Origin: Gemmatimonadota bacterium
Lineage (GTDB): Bacteria; Latescibacterota; UBA2968; UBA8231
NCBI GenBank assembly: GCA_018672475.1
Contig: JABHFS010000076.1
Span: 1 to 64,000 of the forward strand
Reading direction: 5' to 3'
DNA length: 64,000 bases
The notes under the pieces: model-generated
Seen by the model: only the letters and a program-made list of their open reading frames with translations
Databases searched by the model: none
What the model was told of the DNA's origin: nothing
Position numbers and translations under genes: made by a program
Shown: piece after piece, positions 26,629-35,342 of the stretch
Position numbering within the stretch: position 1 is the first letter of the stretch
How the letters are laid out: every line of letters starts with the position of its first letter

Positions 26629-27210
26629 AATACGCGTGCCCAGGAATTGATGTATAGTGCATACATAAGATAGTTCACGAGGCTTTGTCAAGTCGGCGAT
26701 GGAGGATCGATTGTCTTTATATGGTGTTGTTTATATTGTAGATGTGCAATATAAATTTCACGACTCAGTCCTGGTGATTTTATCCGTTGCATGGGGAAAA
26801 ATTCACTGACGTTGATGGGTTGTTGCAGCATATTGTCATAACCTGGTGCAACGTTCTAATGTAAAGGATGCGGTTGCGGCTACGACGATATATGCGGTTT
26901 AGCTCGTGCTCTTGCTCGCAGACTTGGTGTTGGTACAAGCGCAATAGCGCCCTTGGTCATGGCCGATCGCAGTACTCACAGTCTATGGACCAGGAGGGGG
27001 TGGCCATCGCCGACCCGATGACCGGGATACAGGTTGCGAAGATTCCCCTCCATGCACACGACCTGGGCCGACTGGTGGCGGCAATTTCCGCAGACGCTGG
27101 TTTTGGCACCGCCGCTGGGCGACGGGCGGGGTGGGCAGTGAGGGGGGTGACGAAAGGACCGGATCTTGTAGCACTCGATTTTTAAAGGCATTTGCCGAAA
27201 GGAGTATCCG
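26629..27210. other. Regulatory gap between the Crp/Fnr and DUF3179 genes
   Basis: About 580 bases. The first 200 are AT-rich and contain the 26730-26755 inverted repeat. A 105-codon plus-strand frame at 26868-27185 has patches of protein-like sequence (EGVAIADPMTGIQVAKIPLH) but no ribosome site and low-complexity ends, so it is not called as a gene. Confidence 0.4.
26730..26755. promoter_or_regulatory. Perfect inverted repeat, candidate Crp/Fnr operator
   Basis: TTTATATTG and CAATATAAA form an exact 9-bp inverted repeat around an 8-base spacer. The inner TTG-N8-CAA has the geometry of an FNR/CRP-superfamily site. It lies about 100 bases before the regulator's start codon, consistent with autoregulation (inference). 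Confidence 0.55.
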
Positions 27211-28677
27211 ATGCGGTACGGCTATTTATCCGTTTTATTGGCATTGGCGCTAGTGGCGGGCCCGGCTGGGGCCGGGCGCTATGACGAGCCGGGTTTTCTC
27301 ACCAATCACATACGATCGGGTGGCCCGCCCAAGGACGGTATTCCGGCGCTGACCAATCCGACCTTCGTGGCTCCGAGCGAGGTCCGCTATGTGCAGGACG
27401 ACGAATTGGTCATGGGCTTGGTCATTAATGGCGAGCCACGGGCCTATCCGCACAATATTGGCTGGTGGAACGAGATTATTAACGATCGTGTCGGCGATAA
27501 GTCATTTACCGTTACGCTGTGCCCGCTGACGGGCACTGGCCAGGTGTTCAACGCCACGGATACCGATGGCTCGCAGATTGAGTTCGGGGTTTCCGGCTTG
27601 TTGATCAACAGTAACCTGGTGATGTACGACCGGCGCGACGGCAGTACGCTATACCCGCAAATGATCTTTACCGCGATCAACGGAGACCACGTCGGCCATC
27701 GGTTGGAATTGATGCCGGTTGTCGAGACTACTTGGGCGATGTGGAAGCAGATGTACCCCAATACCACGGTAGTAAAGATCGGGACTGGATGGGAGCGCTA
27801 TCTCTCCGACCGGCCCCCCTATAACATGGTGCAATACATGAGGTATCCCTATGTCAGTAGTTCATTGGGCGACTACCGGCAAAGTCACGAATATCTAATT
27901 TTCCTGCCCTCGACGACCAATGGTTTCTTGGATCAGCGACATCAGGTCAAGGACATGGTCGTGGGCTTGTGCCATAATGGCGAGACCAAAGCTTATCCCT
28001 TCAATACCATGCTGGACGGGGCGGTGATCAACGACTTTGTCGGCAACGACCTGATGGTTACGGTATTCGACGCCGATTCGCGCACGGCATTGACCTATTT
28101 CAGTGAGATCGACGGCCAGTTGCTGAGCTTTTACGTCGTCGAGCCGGAAGGGCTGTTGCCGGTGGAGTTTATGGATATCGAGACCCGGTCGCGCTGGAAT
28201 ATACTTGGCGAGGCGGTCGCCGGGCCATTAGAGGGGCGCAAGCTCGAACAGGTGCCGGCTTATAACGCGATGTGGTTCGCCTGGTCGTCCTACTGGCCCG
28301 ATACCGAAGTCTGGGTGCCGGGTGAGGGCATCATTGAGGAGGACGATATCCCGCAGATAACGGCCGTCGAGCAGATGTTTGACGCCACGCCCAAAGGCTT
28401 CGCTTTGCAGCAGAATTTCCCCAATCCGTTCAATCCGGAGACGCAGATACAATATGAGTTGCCGGTCGACGGGCAGGTGCAGTTGAACGTATACAATGCG
28501 ACCGGGCAGCGAGTGCGGTCATTGGTCGAGGGCCAGCAGTCGAGTGGGTTGTATCTGCAGCGCTGGGACGGTCGCGACGACGCTGGCCGCCAGGTGGCGA
28601 GCGGGACCTATGCTTACCGGTTGGAGATGCCGGCGGCAGGATTCAGTCAGACGCGGACGATGTCGGTGGTGCGTTGA
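27211..28677 (+). CDS. Secreted DUF3179 protein with FlgD-like sorting tail
   Basis: A 488-residue secreted protein. Residues 1-21 are a signal peptide (LSVLLALALVAGPAGA). DUF3179 fills about residues 30-370 and shows its hallmarks GLVINGEPRAYPHNIGWWNE, FTVTLCPLTGTGQVF, FGVSGLLINSNLVMYDRR and FAWSSYWPDTEVW. A second LCHNGETKAYPFN copy suggests internal duplication. The tail has FPNPFNPETQIQYELP (NPFNP at 405-409) and the FlgD-like fold ending SVVR, as on the CotH protein. AAAGGAG precedes ATG 27211. The role of DUF3179 is unknown; export to the surface is inferred from the tail. Confidence 0.9.
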   Translation: MRYGYLSVLLALALVAGPAGAGRYDEPGFLTNHIRSGGPPKDGIPALTNPTFVAPSEVRYVQDDELVMGLVINGEPRAYPHNIGWWNEIINDRVGDKSFTVTLCPLTGTGQVFNATDTDGSQIEFGVSGLLINSNLVMYDRRDGSTLYPQMIFTAINGDHVGHRLELMPVVETTWAMWKQMYPNTTVVKIGTGWERYLSDRPPYNMVQYMRYPYVSSSLGDYRQSHEYLIFLPSTTNGFLDQRHQVKDMVVGLCHNGETKAYPFNTMLDGAVINDFVGNDLMVTVFDADSRTALTYFSEIDGQLLSFYVVEPEGLLPVEFMDIETRSRWNILGEAVAGPLEGRKLEQVPAYNAMWFAWSSYWPDTEVWVPGEGIIEEDDIPQITAVEQMFDATPKGFALQQNFPNPFNPETQIQYELPVDGQVQLNVYNATGQRVRSLVEGQQSSGLYLQRWDGRDDAGRQVASGTYAYRLEMPAAGFSQTRTMSVVR

Positions 28678-28710
28678 TCGCCTATTGAGTGTACAGAACG
28701 TTGTCAATGG

Positions 28711-28738
28711 GCGCTGGCTTTCGAGTCGGGCGCTTTTT
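28711..28738 (+). terminator. Probable weak terminator after the DUF3179 gene
   Basis: An imperfect hairpin (GCGC/GCGC outer pairs, mismatched inner stem) is followed by five T residues, 34 bases after the stop codon. Confidence 0.4.
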
Positions 28739-28864
28739 ATTGGTTGTTGTCGCTTTTGTTATAATTTCTTGATCTTTGTTGTCGTGCTTTGTGTCTGTAG
28801 CCGCTGCCGGTCTGTCGCGCAGGCGGTGTTTGTCGGTTGGTAATTCTGATCATTGGAGGGTGGA

Positions 28865-31237
28865 ATGGGCAATATGCTCGGAAAGTATGTTCACTGGTTG
28901 CATACCCGCTGGCCGGCGGGAGTCGTGGAGAAACTGCCGCGGGTCGACGAGCACGGCCAGAGCAATATCTCCGGTTTGTATATTGTCGGCGATCTGACGG
29001 GCATTCCGCTATTGAAGTTTTCAGCCGATACCGGGGCGCGGGCGGTGCAACATATCCTGACGGACGAGGCGTTCCAACCCGATAAAGGTTCGGCAGAGGT
29101 CATGGATCTGGCGATTGTCGGGGCCGGAGTCTCGGGAATGTCGGCGGCGTTGGAGGCGCGCAAGGCGGGCTTGTCCTTTGTGCAATTCGAGGCGACGGAG
29201 CCATTTGCGACCGTGGTCAATTTTCCCAAGGGAAAACCGATCTACACCTATCCGACTGAAATGGTGCCGGCCGGTGATATGCGTTTTGTTGCGCAAATCA
29301 AGGAGCCCTTGGTCGCCGAGTTGTACGAGCAGACGCTGGCGCAGGGTATCGAACCGACGCTGGCACGCGTTGAACGGGTCGAAAAGCGCGGTGACCACTT
29401 TGAATTGCACATACCAGACCGGGAGAATGTAAAAGCTCGGCGGGTGGTCATCGGCATTGGGCGCTCGGGCAATTTTCGCAAGCTGGGGGTGCCGGGTGAG
29501 GATGCGGGCAAAGTCTTTAACCGGTTGCACGACCCGGTCGATTTCGACGACAAGGACGTGTTGGTGGTCGGCGGCGGCGATAGTGCGTTGGAGGCGGCCA
29601 TAGCTATCGCCCAGTGCGGCGGGCGGGTGACGGTTTCTTATCGCAAGCCCGATTTTTCCCGGCCGAAACCGGAGAATGTCGAGAAGCTCGAAATGTTGAC
29701 GGCCGACCCGATGGCCGACGTGGCGGTCGATACGCCGTCCTCGGAGCGGGTGACGACCAGTAGCGGTCATTTTATGGAGGGGGAACGCAAGGCGGGGTCG
29801 ATCAGCATGTTGATGGCCAGCCAGGTGCTGGATATCGCGGAAGATCAAGTGGTACTGAAGGATGCCGAAGGCACGGAGCGGACTTTGCCCAACGACGCCG
29901 TGTTCTCGATGATCGGCCGCGAGGCGCCGCTCGATTTTTTCCGCCGTTCCGAAATGGCGATCAATGGCGAGATGGAACGCAAACAGTGGTGGGGCTTTGG
30001 CCTTTTTATGGCCTTCTGCTTTTTCGTATACAACTGGAAAGCCGGCGGTGAGCTGAGCAACTTTTTCAAGGGCGAAAAACTCTTTCCCTTCAATGTCCCA
30101 GATCTTATACAGGGTATCTCGGCGCAGGCGGGGGATCTCTCGACATTATTGGGTGTCTTGACCTTCAATTTGGGCAAACCGGGCTTTTGGTACAGCTTGG
30201 TCTATACGGTGCTGATCATCGTCTTCGGTTATAAGCGGGTCGCGCGTCGCAAGACTCCTTATGTCAAATGGCAGACGATTTCTTTGACTGCGGTGCAGAT
30301 CGTGCCGCTTTTTCTATTGCCCTATATCGTCCTGCCCTATTTGGGGCACAATGGCTTTTTCGATGCGGGTTGGGCCAGGGGTGTTGCCGACGCACTTTTT
30401 CCACAAGTCAGCTATGACCACGGGCGCGAGTATTGGCGGGCTTTCGGGTTGGTATTGGCCTGGCCGCTCTTCGTCTGGAACGTGTTCAGCGAGGAGCCGA
30501 TGTGGTGGTGGTTGGGCATTAGTGTGGTGCAGACTTTTGTCGTCGTGCCGGTGATCGTCTATTTCTGGGGCAAGGGGGCCTATTGCGGTTGGATCTGCTC
30601 GTGCGGCGCGTTGGCCGAGACGCTCGGCGATACGCAGCGGCACAAGATGCCGCACGGCACCGGGTGGAATAAAGTGAATGTTCTAGGCCAGGTGATACTC
30701 TTGCTATGCGTGGTGATGCTGCTCGGGCGGGTAGCGGGTTGGGTCTGGCCGGATACGGGTTTCGGACAGTGGATGCGCGGGCTCTATGAGGGCATGCTCT
30801 ACGGTTGGCAGGCTTTTGGCATTCAGCTCAACTATCGCTGGGTCGTCGATTTGATGTTGGCGGGGGTGGTCGGCTATGGGGCTTATTTCTGGTTTAGCGG
30901 TCGAGCGTGGTGCCGCTTCGCCTGCCCATTGGCGGCATTAATGCACATTTATGCGCGTTTTAGCCGCTTTCGCATCCTTGCCGACAAGAAAAAATGCATC
31001 TCCTGCAATGTGTGCACTTCGGTGTGCCACCAAGGCATCGACGTCATGAATTTTGCCAACAAAGGTTTGCCGATGGCCGATCCCGAATGCGTGCGCTGTA
31101 GCGCCTGTGTGCAGTCGTGCCCGACTGGGGTATTGCAGTTCGGCCAGGTAGACCGGGCGAGCGGCGAGGTGTTAAAGACCGATGGGTTGGCGGCTTCGCC
31201 GGTGCAAATGCGCGAGGCTTCGGCTGACCTTCGATAG
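28865..31237 (+). CDS. FAD-dependent oxidoreductase fused to NapH-type polyferredoxin membrane module
   Basis: A 790-residue protein with GGAGGG before ATG 28865. Residues 38-65 (GLYIVGDLTGIPLLKFSADT) match the closing FAD motif of thioredoxin-reductase-like flavoproteins, yet come first. The opening dinucleotide fold follows at 83-100 (IVGAGVSGMSAALEARKAG) and the NAD fold at 232-245 (VLVVGGGDSALEAA). From about 375 several membrane helices appear, with the NapH/CcoG-like CGWICSCGALAETLG and WCRFACPLAALMH, then two 4Fe-4S clusters at Cys711 (CISCNVCTSVCHQG) and Cys742 (CVRCSACVQSCPTG). It probably moves electrons between NAD(P)H and a membrane carrier. Partner and direction are unknown. Confidence 0.88.
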   Translation: MGNMLGKYVHWLHTRWPAGVVEKLPRVDEHGQSNISGLYIVGDLTGIPLLKFSADTGARAVQHILTDEAFQPDKGSAEVMDLAIVGAGVSGMSAALEARKAGLSFVQFEATEPFATVVNFPKGKPIYTYPTEMVPAGDMRFVAQIKEPLVAELYEQTLAQGIEPTLARVERVEKRGDHFELHIPDRENVKARRVVIGIGRSGNFRKLGVPGEDAGKVFNRLHDPVDFDDKDVLVVGGGDSALEAAIAIAQCGGRVTVSYRKPDFSRPKPENVEKLEMLTADPMADVAVDTPSSERVTTSSGHFMEGERKAGSISMLMASQVLDIAEDQVVLKDAEGTERTLPNDAVFSMIGREAPLDFFRRSEMAINGEMERKQWWGFGLFMAFCFFVYNWKAGGELSNFFKGEKLFPFNVPDLIQGISAQAGDLSTLLGVLTFNLGKPGFWYSLVYTVLIIVFGYKRVARRKTPYVKWQTISLTAVQIVPLFLLPYIVLPYLGHNGFFDAGWARGVADALFPQVSYDHGREYWRAFGLVLAWPLFVWNVFSEEPMWWWLGISVVQTFVVVPVIVYFWGKGAYCGWICSCGALAETLGDTQRHKMPHGTGWNKVNVLGQVILLLCVVMLLGRVAGWVWPDTGFGQWMRGLYEGMLYGWQAFGIQLNYRWVVDLMLAGVVGYGAYFWFSGRAWCRFACPLAALMHIYARFSRFRILADKKKCISCNVCTSVCHQGIDVMNFANKGLPMADPECVRCSACVQSCPTGVLQFGQVDRASGEVLKTDGLAASPVQMREASADLR

Positions 31238-31287
31238 TTGGCCCAGGTTGGGCGTGAGTATTTCTTAAACGAAATGGAGAAATGCTC

Positions 31288-31471
31288 ATGAAAGGCAAAA
31301 CGCATAGTAGCGGAAATTCTCCGTGTTTTGCGGCAGACCGATGGCGGTATTGAAAGGGGTACGGCGGGCAAATCATCGCGCACGACGAGGCAGATCTCGG
31401 TGGAGTTGGCCAATGAGGTTTGCCCGTTGGCGGGGGTAGCCACAGCGATCCTGCGGCGCTTCGGCGAATAA
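31288..31471 (+). pseudogene. Frameshifted small gene
   Basis: ATG 31288 has GGAG eight bases upstream, but its own frame (MKGKTHSSGN) stops after 22 codons. Shifting by one base at the AAA after the ATG gives an unbroken product: KAKRIVAEILRVLRQTDGG, IERGTAGKSSRTTRQ and ISVELANEVCPLAGVATAIL, ending RRFGE at TAA 31469-31471. A single extra A would account for it. The protein is about 61 residues, basic and helical; no family is recognised. Confidence 0.4.
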
Positions 31472-31474
31472 GGG

Positions 31475-32863
31475 CTAATTGAAGAGTGCGTCGATGTCGT
31501 CCTGCGACATCGTGCCGTCGTCGTCCCCGTCGTCCGATTCGTCGTCGTCCTGCGGCAGCAGATTCTTGTCGAAACTCGTGATGTTGACCTGCAGGTCGAG
31601 CGCCTCTTTCTCCGCTCCGAGCAGATTGTCGGAGAGCTCTTGCAACATTGCGCGCAGGGCCTCTGTCTTTTGTTGGGCGCGGTCGCTGACCTGCAGAAAG
31701 AGCAGGATCCGCATCAATTGCCTGTCGGCTCCCCGCAACTCGGCGCGGGTCTTGGGGTCGAGATGCTCGCTTTGCCCCAGTGTCTCTAGGGTACTGCTTA
31801 CTGTGCTGACCGCGTTGATGGTTTTCCCCAAGGAATTATTGAGGTCCTGGGTCAGGTCGCGGATGCCCCGGTCTAGGCGCTGGATCAGGGTTTTTAGCCG
31901 TAGGGATTGGCTGTTGTCACGGGCGGGCGGCGAGGGCAAAGAAGGCGCCGCCTCAACGGCGCGTGCGGTTGAGGCCGTGGCCTGTGTAGCCGCAGCCGTT
32001 GTGTTCGGCGCGGTGGAGTTCGGAGGGCGTAGGAAGAAGTTGAACACCGAGTGTTGCGTGCGTTGGAAGGAGTCGGTCAGCCCGTGTAGTGAATCCGAGG
32101 TCCCTAGTACCAGATGGCCACCCGGCACCAGGTTTTTCCATAGCATTTCGAGGACTTTCTTCTTCGCCACATCGTCAAAATAAATCAGGACGTTGCGGCA
32201 GAAGACGATGTCGAAGTCCCGGCGGGCATCGGTTTTGGCATCGTCGATTAGACTGATGGCTTCGAACTTGACCGAATTGGCCATATCGGGGGTGAGCGTG
32301 TAGAAGCCCGGGTCTTTGTCCTGGCGGAAATACTTGGATAAGTAGGGTTCCGGCGTGCTGCGCACGTTGCGCTCGGAGAAGCGTCCGCGCCGGGCTTGCG
32401 CTATCGCCCCGGAGCTGATATCGGTGCCCTCTATGGAGATCTCCCAACCGGTCTCCCTGCCCAGTTTTTCACGCACGACCATCGCTAAGGTATAGGGCTC
32501 TTCGCCGGTGGAGCAGGCCGCCGACCAGATGTTGATCCGCTTGTTCCCGGCCATGCGCCGCTCGTCGATGATCTCGTCGATGATCTTCTCGAAAATCGTG
32601 ATCTGGTTGGGGTGGCGGAAGAAACTAGTCTCGTGGGTAGAGACCAGGTCGATCAACAGGTCGATTTCTGACTGGTTGTCGGCACTGGTTTTGAGAAAGT
32701 TCAGATAGCTTGCCCCGTCGTCCATATTCGTTTCGCGGGCTCGACGCTTGACCCGGGTATCGAGCAGATAGCGCTTGCTCTCGGTATAATCGATACCGGT
32801 CAGGTCGTAGATATAAGCCCTGAACTGGGCGAAGGTCTGGTCGTCGAGAAAATAGGTTTGCAT
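31475..32863 (-). CDS. CheR methyltransferase fused to a CheZ-like region and FliM-like CheY-binding tail
   Basis: A 462-residue protein. The first 280 residues are a complete CheR: an N-terminal helical domain, NIWSAACSTGEEPYTLAM for S-adenosylmethionine, and DIVFCRNVLIYFDD. CheR methylates glutamates on chemoreceptors. A Thr/Ala/Pro linker follows (about 285-325), then a helical region with RDLTQDLNNSLGKTI and LLFLQVSDRAQQKTEAL. There Asp394 and Gln398 fall in the D-x-x-x-Q spacing of the CheZ phosphatase active site. After an Asp-rich stretch the protein ends GTMSQDDIDALFN, close to the FliM N-terminal peptide (LSQxEIDALL) that binds phospho-CheY. It is the last gene of the response-regulator operon. 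Confidence 0.87.
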   Translation of the reverse strand: MQTYFLDDQTFAQFRAYIYDLTGIDYTESKRYLLDTRVKRRARETNMDDGASYLNFLKTSADNQSEIDLLIDLVSTHETSFFRHPNQITIFEKIIDEIIDERRMAGNKRINIWSAACSTGEEPYTLAMVVREKLGRETGWEISIEGTDISSGAIAQARRGRFSERNVRSTPEPYLSKYFRQDKDPGFYTLTPDMANSVKFEAISLIDDAKTDARRDFDIVFCRNVLIYFDDVAKKKVLEMLWKNLVPGGHLVLGTSDSLHGLTDSFQRTQHSVFNFFLRPPNSTAPNTTAAATQATASTARAVEAAPSLPSPPARDNSQSLRLKTLIQRLDRGIRDLTQDLNNSLGKTINAVSTVSSTLETLGQSEHLDPKTRAELRGADRQLMRILLFLQVSDRAQQKTEALRAMLQELSDNLLGAEKEALDLQVNITSFDKNLLPQDDDESDDGDDDGTMSQDDIDALFN

Positions 32864-32873
32864 GACGTCTGTT

Positions 32874-33211
32874 CTAATGCTTCGCCGGAGAATTGTAGCG
32901 AATAACGCGCCACAGATAGGCTAGTGATTCCGGGTCGAGATCGACGAATTCGATCCTCAGGCCCTGGCGTTAGGCGTCTTGGATAGGGGGGTCATTTTGC
33001 CCTCGTCTTTGATGGTATGGGTCACCTCGCCGTTGGCCAGCACTATGTGGACTTGGTAGGGGGTGTCAAGTGGCGGCATGATTAAGCTTTCGATATAGAG
33101 CTCGGTTGTGCTGATATCCCGCATCGCGCCGGAAATGGCATCCGCGCCGACCTGAATCTAGACGGTGGCCGCGAAGGGCCGCCGGGGGTGTTTGCATTTG
33201 TACTCGTCCAT
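32874..33211 (-). pseudogene. PilZ-domain gene with internal stop and frameshift
   Basis: From ATG 33211 the frame reads MDEYKCKHPRRPFAATV, then TAG at 33160-33158, then IQVGADAISGAMRDISTTEL and YQVHIVLANGEVTHTIKDEG before a TGA at 32959-32957. In another frame the expected PilZ ending follows (LRIEFVDLDPESLAYLWRV, IRYNSPAKH, stop at 32874). HPRR, the MRDIS segment and the RIEFVDLD strand are typical of PilZ c-di-GMP-binding domains; the usual RxxxR/DxSxxG signature is only partly kept. It lies 5 bases after the HDOD gene and 10 before cheR. Confidence 0.75.
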
Positions 33212-33216
33212 AATGC

Positions 33217-35241
33217 CTAGGCGCTTTTGCGAATCTCCTCAGTGAGTCGTTCTACGGTGGGTTTTATATGGCGCGCCGCCGTGATCAACTTATTGATATC
33301 GATGTCGAGTCGCTGCAGAAGGTGGGGCGGTAGGAAATTGTATACCGCCGCTCCTGGCGTCAGACCGGATGCCGAACCGGGCTCCGCGTCGTTTGATTGT
33401 TCGCCCTCTTCACCCCTGTCCGCCGCTGGGCTGGTGGTCGCCATTGCTTCGGGTGGTTCGGCGTCGGCTTGCATGCCCTCCTCCCGCAGTATTTTGGCCA
33501 TGGGATATTCGGAGTCTTTGGGGTAGGGGTAGATATAGCCGCCGGCAAAGTCGGCGAGGGTTATAAGTTGGCAGAACGGGTCATCGGCTGGGGGCGTATG
33601 GTGGTTTTCAATGACCTTGGTGAGCATATCGCCGAGCTTCCAGCTCTCCGAGAGGATCTGCCCGACCATATTGTGGTGGGCACCGCCGGCCACAATATGC
33701 TCGACCGCTCGCATCGATATATTCCAGTTTTCGCGTTTGAGCTTGTCTATGATAATCGGGTAGAGCCCGGGATAACTCTGGATCAGGGCGACCTTGCCGA
33801 TATCGTGCATCATGCCGCCGATAAAGGGATCGCTGGTGGGCGGGAATTTGAGTTTTTCCCAGAGACAGAGCTCTTTGAGGGCCTCTTGTGCCCCGGCGCT
33901 GAGTTGATGCTCCTCAAATTCTTTGCGGTGCTGGGGCGTCCAAGCCTTTTGGTCGAGCGGGAAGGCCAGAATACGCGAGGTAATGGCGACGCCGACGCTG
34001 TGCAGCCAGTAGGCCTCGACGCTGAAACCCTGTTCCTGGATGCCTTCGAAGGAGCGTTTTAACGCGCCGGCGACGACCATCTCCTTGACCGTGTTCTTGC
34101 CGAGCAGCACTACCGCTTTGCCGACTTCGTTGATTTCGCCCTGGAAACCGTACATCGGTGAGCGCGAGCGGCGGATGACCTGGGCCGCGCTGAGCGGATC
34201 GGTTTCGACCGCGGAGACCCAGTCCTGCATCTCGCTTTCGGGATCCTTGTCAAGGGCGACGATCTGGTTGTATACCTGGGGCAGGACCGGAAGGTCCACC
34301 ATATTGCGGATATCGTTTTCGATGCGCTTGCGAATCTCTTTGGGCGACGGCAGCTCCACTGGGACATCACCGGCGAGCACGGCGACGATTTTTTCGGAGA
34401 CCATCTGTTCGAAGTCCTCGGTCTGTAGCAGGCGGCGTTCGAAGACCGTGACGTCGAGCCGGTCGAGGCCGAAGCGTTCCTTGGCTGTTAGCTCGTTGAT
34501 CTGGTCGCAGACGACGAAGATGCCGATGGAGCCGTGGTTGTTGATACTGGCCAACCGCGCGAGCGTGATGCCGCCGCCTTTGAGCTGGGAGGAGATGACC
34601 AGCATCTTGGTGCGGTCTTTGAGTATGTTCATCTGCTGGCAGACCAGCCCAGTGCTGTCGGACAGCATGTAACCGATATGGTAATCGGGCGTGCGTTCGT
34701 CGACATTGCGCACGGCGGCGGTGGTATTGGCGAGGAAGTTGATGACGATCTTGTTTTGGGATTGGCTGAGCTGGTCGGCGGTGGTGTTCGACTCGCCGAA
34801 GATGATTATTGGGAAGTCGTCTTCGCGGTCGACCTCGTCCTGGTAGCGAAGAATATCATTGACCTGCTGGCGCGAGCGTTTGAGCAATACCGTTTGAATC
34901 TTGGTGTGGAGCTGTTGCTGGGTGAAGGGTTTGGTGATATAGGTGTCGATGCCGGCCTTGAGGGCATGCAATACGTCTTCTTTAGTGGTGCGCGCGGTGA
35001 AGAGCAGGATGGGAAGGTCTTGGAAGTCGGGGGCTCGGCGAATCTTCTCCACCAACTCGATGCCGTCCATAATGGGCATATTCCAGTCGGTGAGCACGAC
35101 GTCGACGTCATGTTGTGTCAACCGCTTCCAGCCTTCGGCCCCGTCTTTGGCCTCGATCACATTCGTAAAACCCATGCCTAGGAGCATGGTGGCGACGAGT
35201 TTGCGCATACCTTGCGCGTCTTCGACCAATAGTACTATCAT
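33217..35241 (-). CDS. Response regulator with C-terminal HDOD domain
   Basis: A 674-residue signalling protein. Residues 1-120 are a CheY-like receiver: acidic pair in VLLVEDAQGM, phospho-acceptor Asp in VLTDWNMPIMDG, and the lysine in YITKPF. A middle region of about 170 residues has no named domain (IIIFGESNTTADQL, LVICDQ-like strands). An HDOD domain occupies about 300-520 (LPVLPQVYNQIVALDKDP, GGMMHDIGKVALIQSYPG, EHIVAGGAHHNMVGQIL). The C-terminus has an acidic, Ser/Ala linker and a final helical segment. HDOD proteins relay signals to motility, biofilm and second-messenger systems without known catalysis. It heads the PilZ-CheR operon. Confidence 0.9.
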   Translation of the reverse strand: MIVLLVEDAQGMRKLVATMLLGMGFTNVIEAKDGAEGWKRLTQHDVDVVLTDWNMPIMDGIELVEKIRRAPDFQDLPILLFTARTTKEDVLHALKAGIDTYITKPFTQQQLHTKIQTVLLKRSRQQVNDILRYQDEVDREDDFPIIIFGESNTTADQLSQSQNKIVINFLANTTAAVRNVDERTPDYHIGYMLSDSTGLVCQQMNILKDRTKMLVISSQLKGGGITLARLASINNHGSIGIFVVCDQINELTAKERFGLDRLDVTVFERRLLQTEDFEQMVSEKIVAVLAGDVPVELPSPKEIRKRIENDIRNMVDLPVLPQVYNQIVALDKDPESEMQDWVSAVETDPLSAAQVIRRSRSPMYGFQGEINEVGKAVVLLGKNTVKEMVVAGALKRSFEGIQEQGFSVEAYWLHSVGVAITSRILAFPLDQKAWTPQHRKEFEEHQLSAGAQEALKELCLWEKLKFPPTSDPFIGGMMHDIGKVALIQSYPGLYPIIIDKLKRENWNISMRAVEHIVAGGAHHNMVGQILSESWKLGDMLTKVIENHHTPPADDPFCQLITLADFAGGYIYPYPKDSEYPMAKILREEGMQADAEPPEAMATTSPAADRGEEGEQSNDAEPGSASGLTPGAAVYNFLPPHLLQRLDIDINKLITAARHIKPTVERLTEEIRKSA

Positions 35242-35342
35242 CAGGGCCTTATTTTAATTACTTCACATCGCTTAGTGCAGACGAATAGCTGTATAAGTAT
35301 AGCGCAGGCGTGTTCCGCTGCCAAAATCTTATGGGACAACAG

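Noticed and set aside
26868..27185. 105-codon frame before the DUF3179 gene
   Set aside because: Only a short patch looks protein-like; ends are low-complexity and the start is unsupported.
14307..33160. Two in-frame TAG codons (14307-14309 and 33158-33160) as evidence for TAG recoding
   Set aside because: TAG is used as the normal terminal stop in aroC and proB, and both affected genes also carry frameshifts, so decay or sequencing error explains them better.
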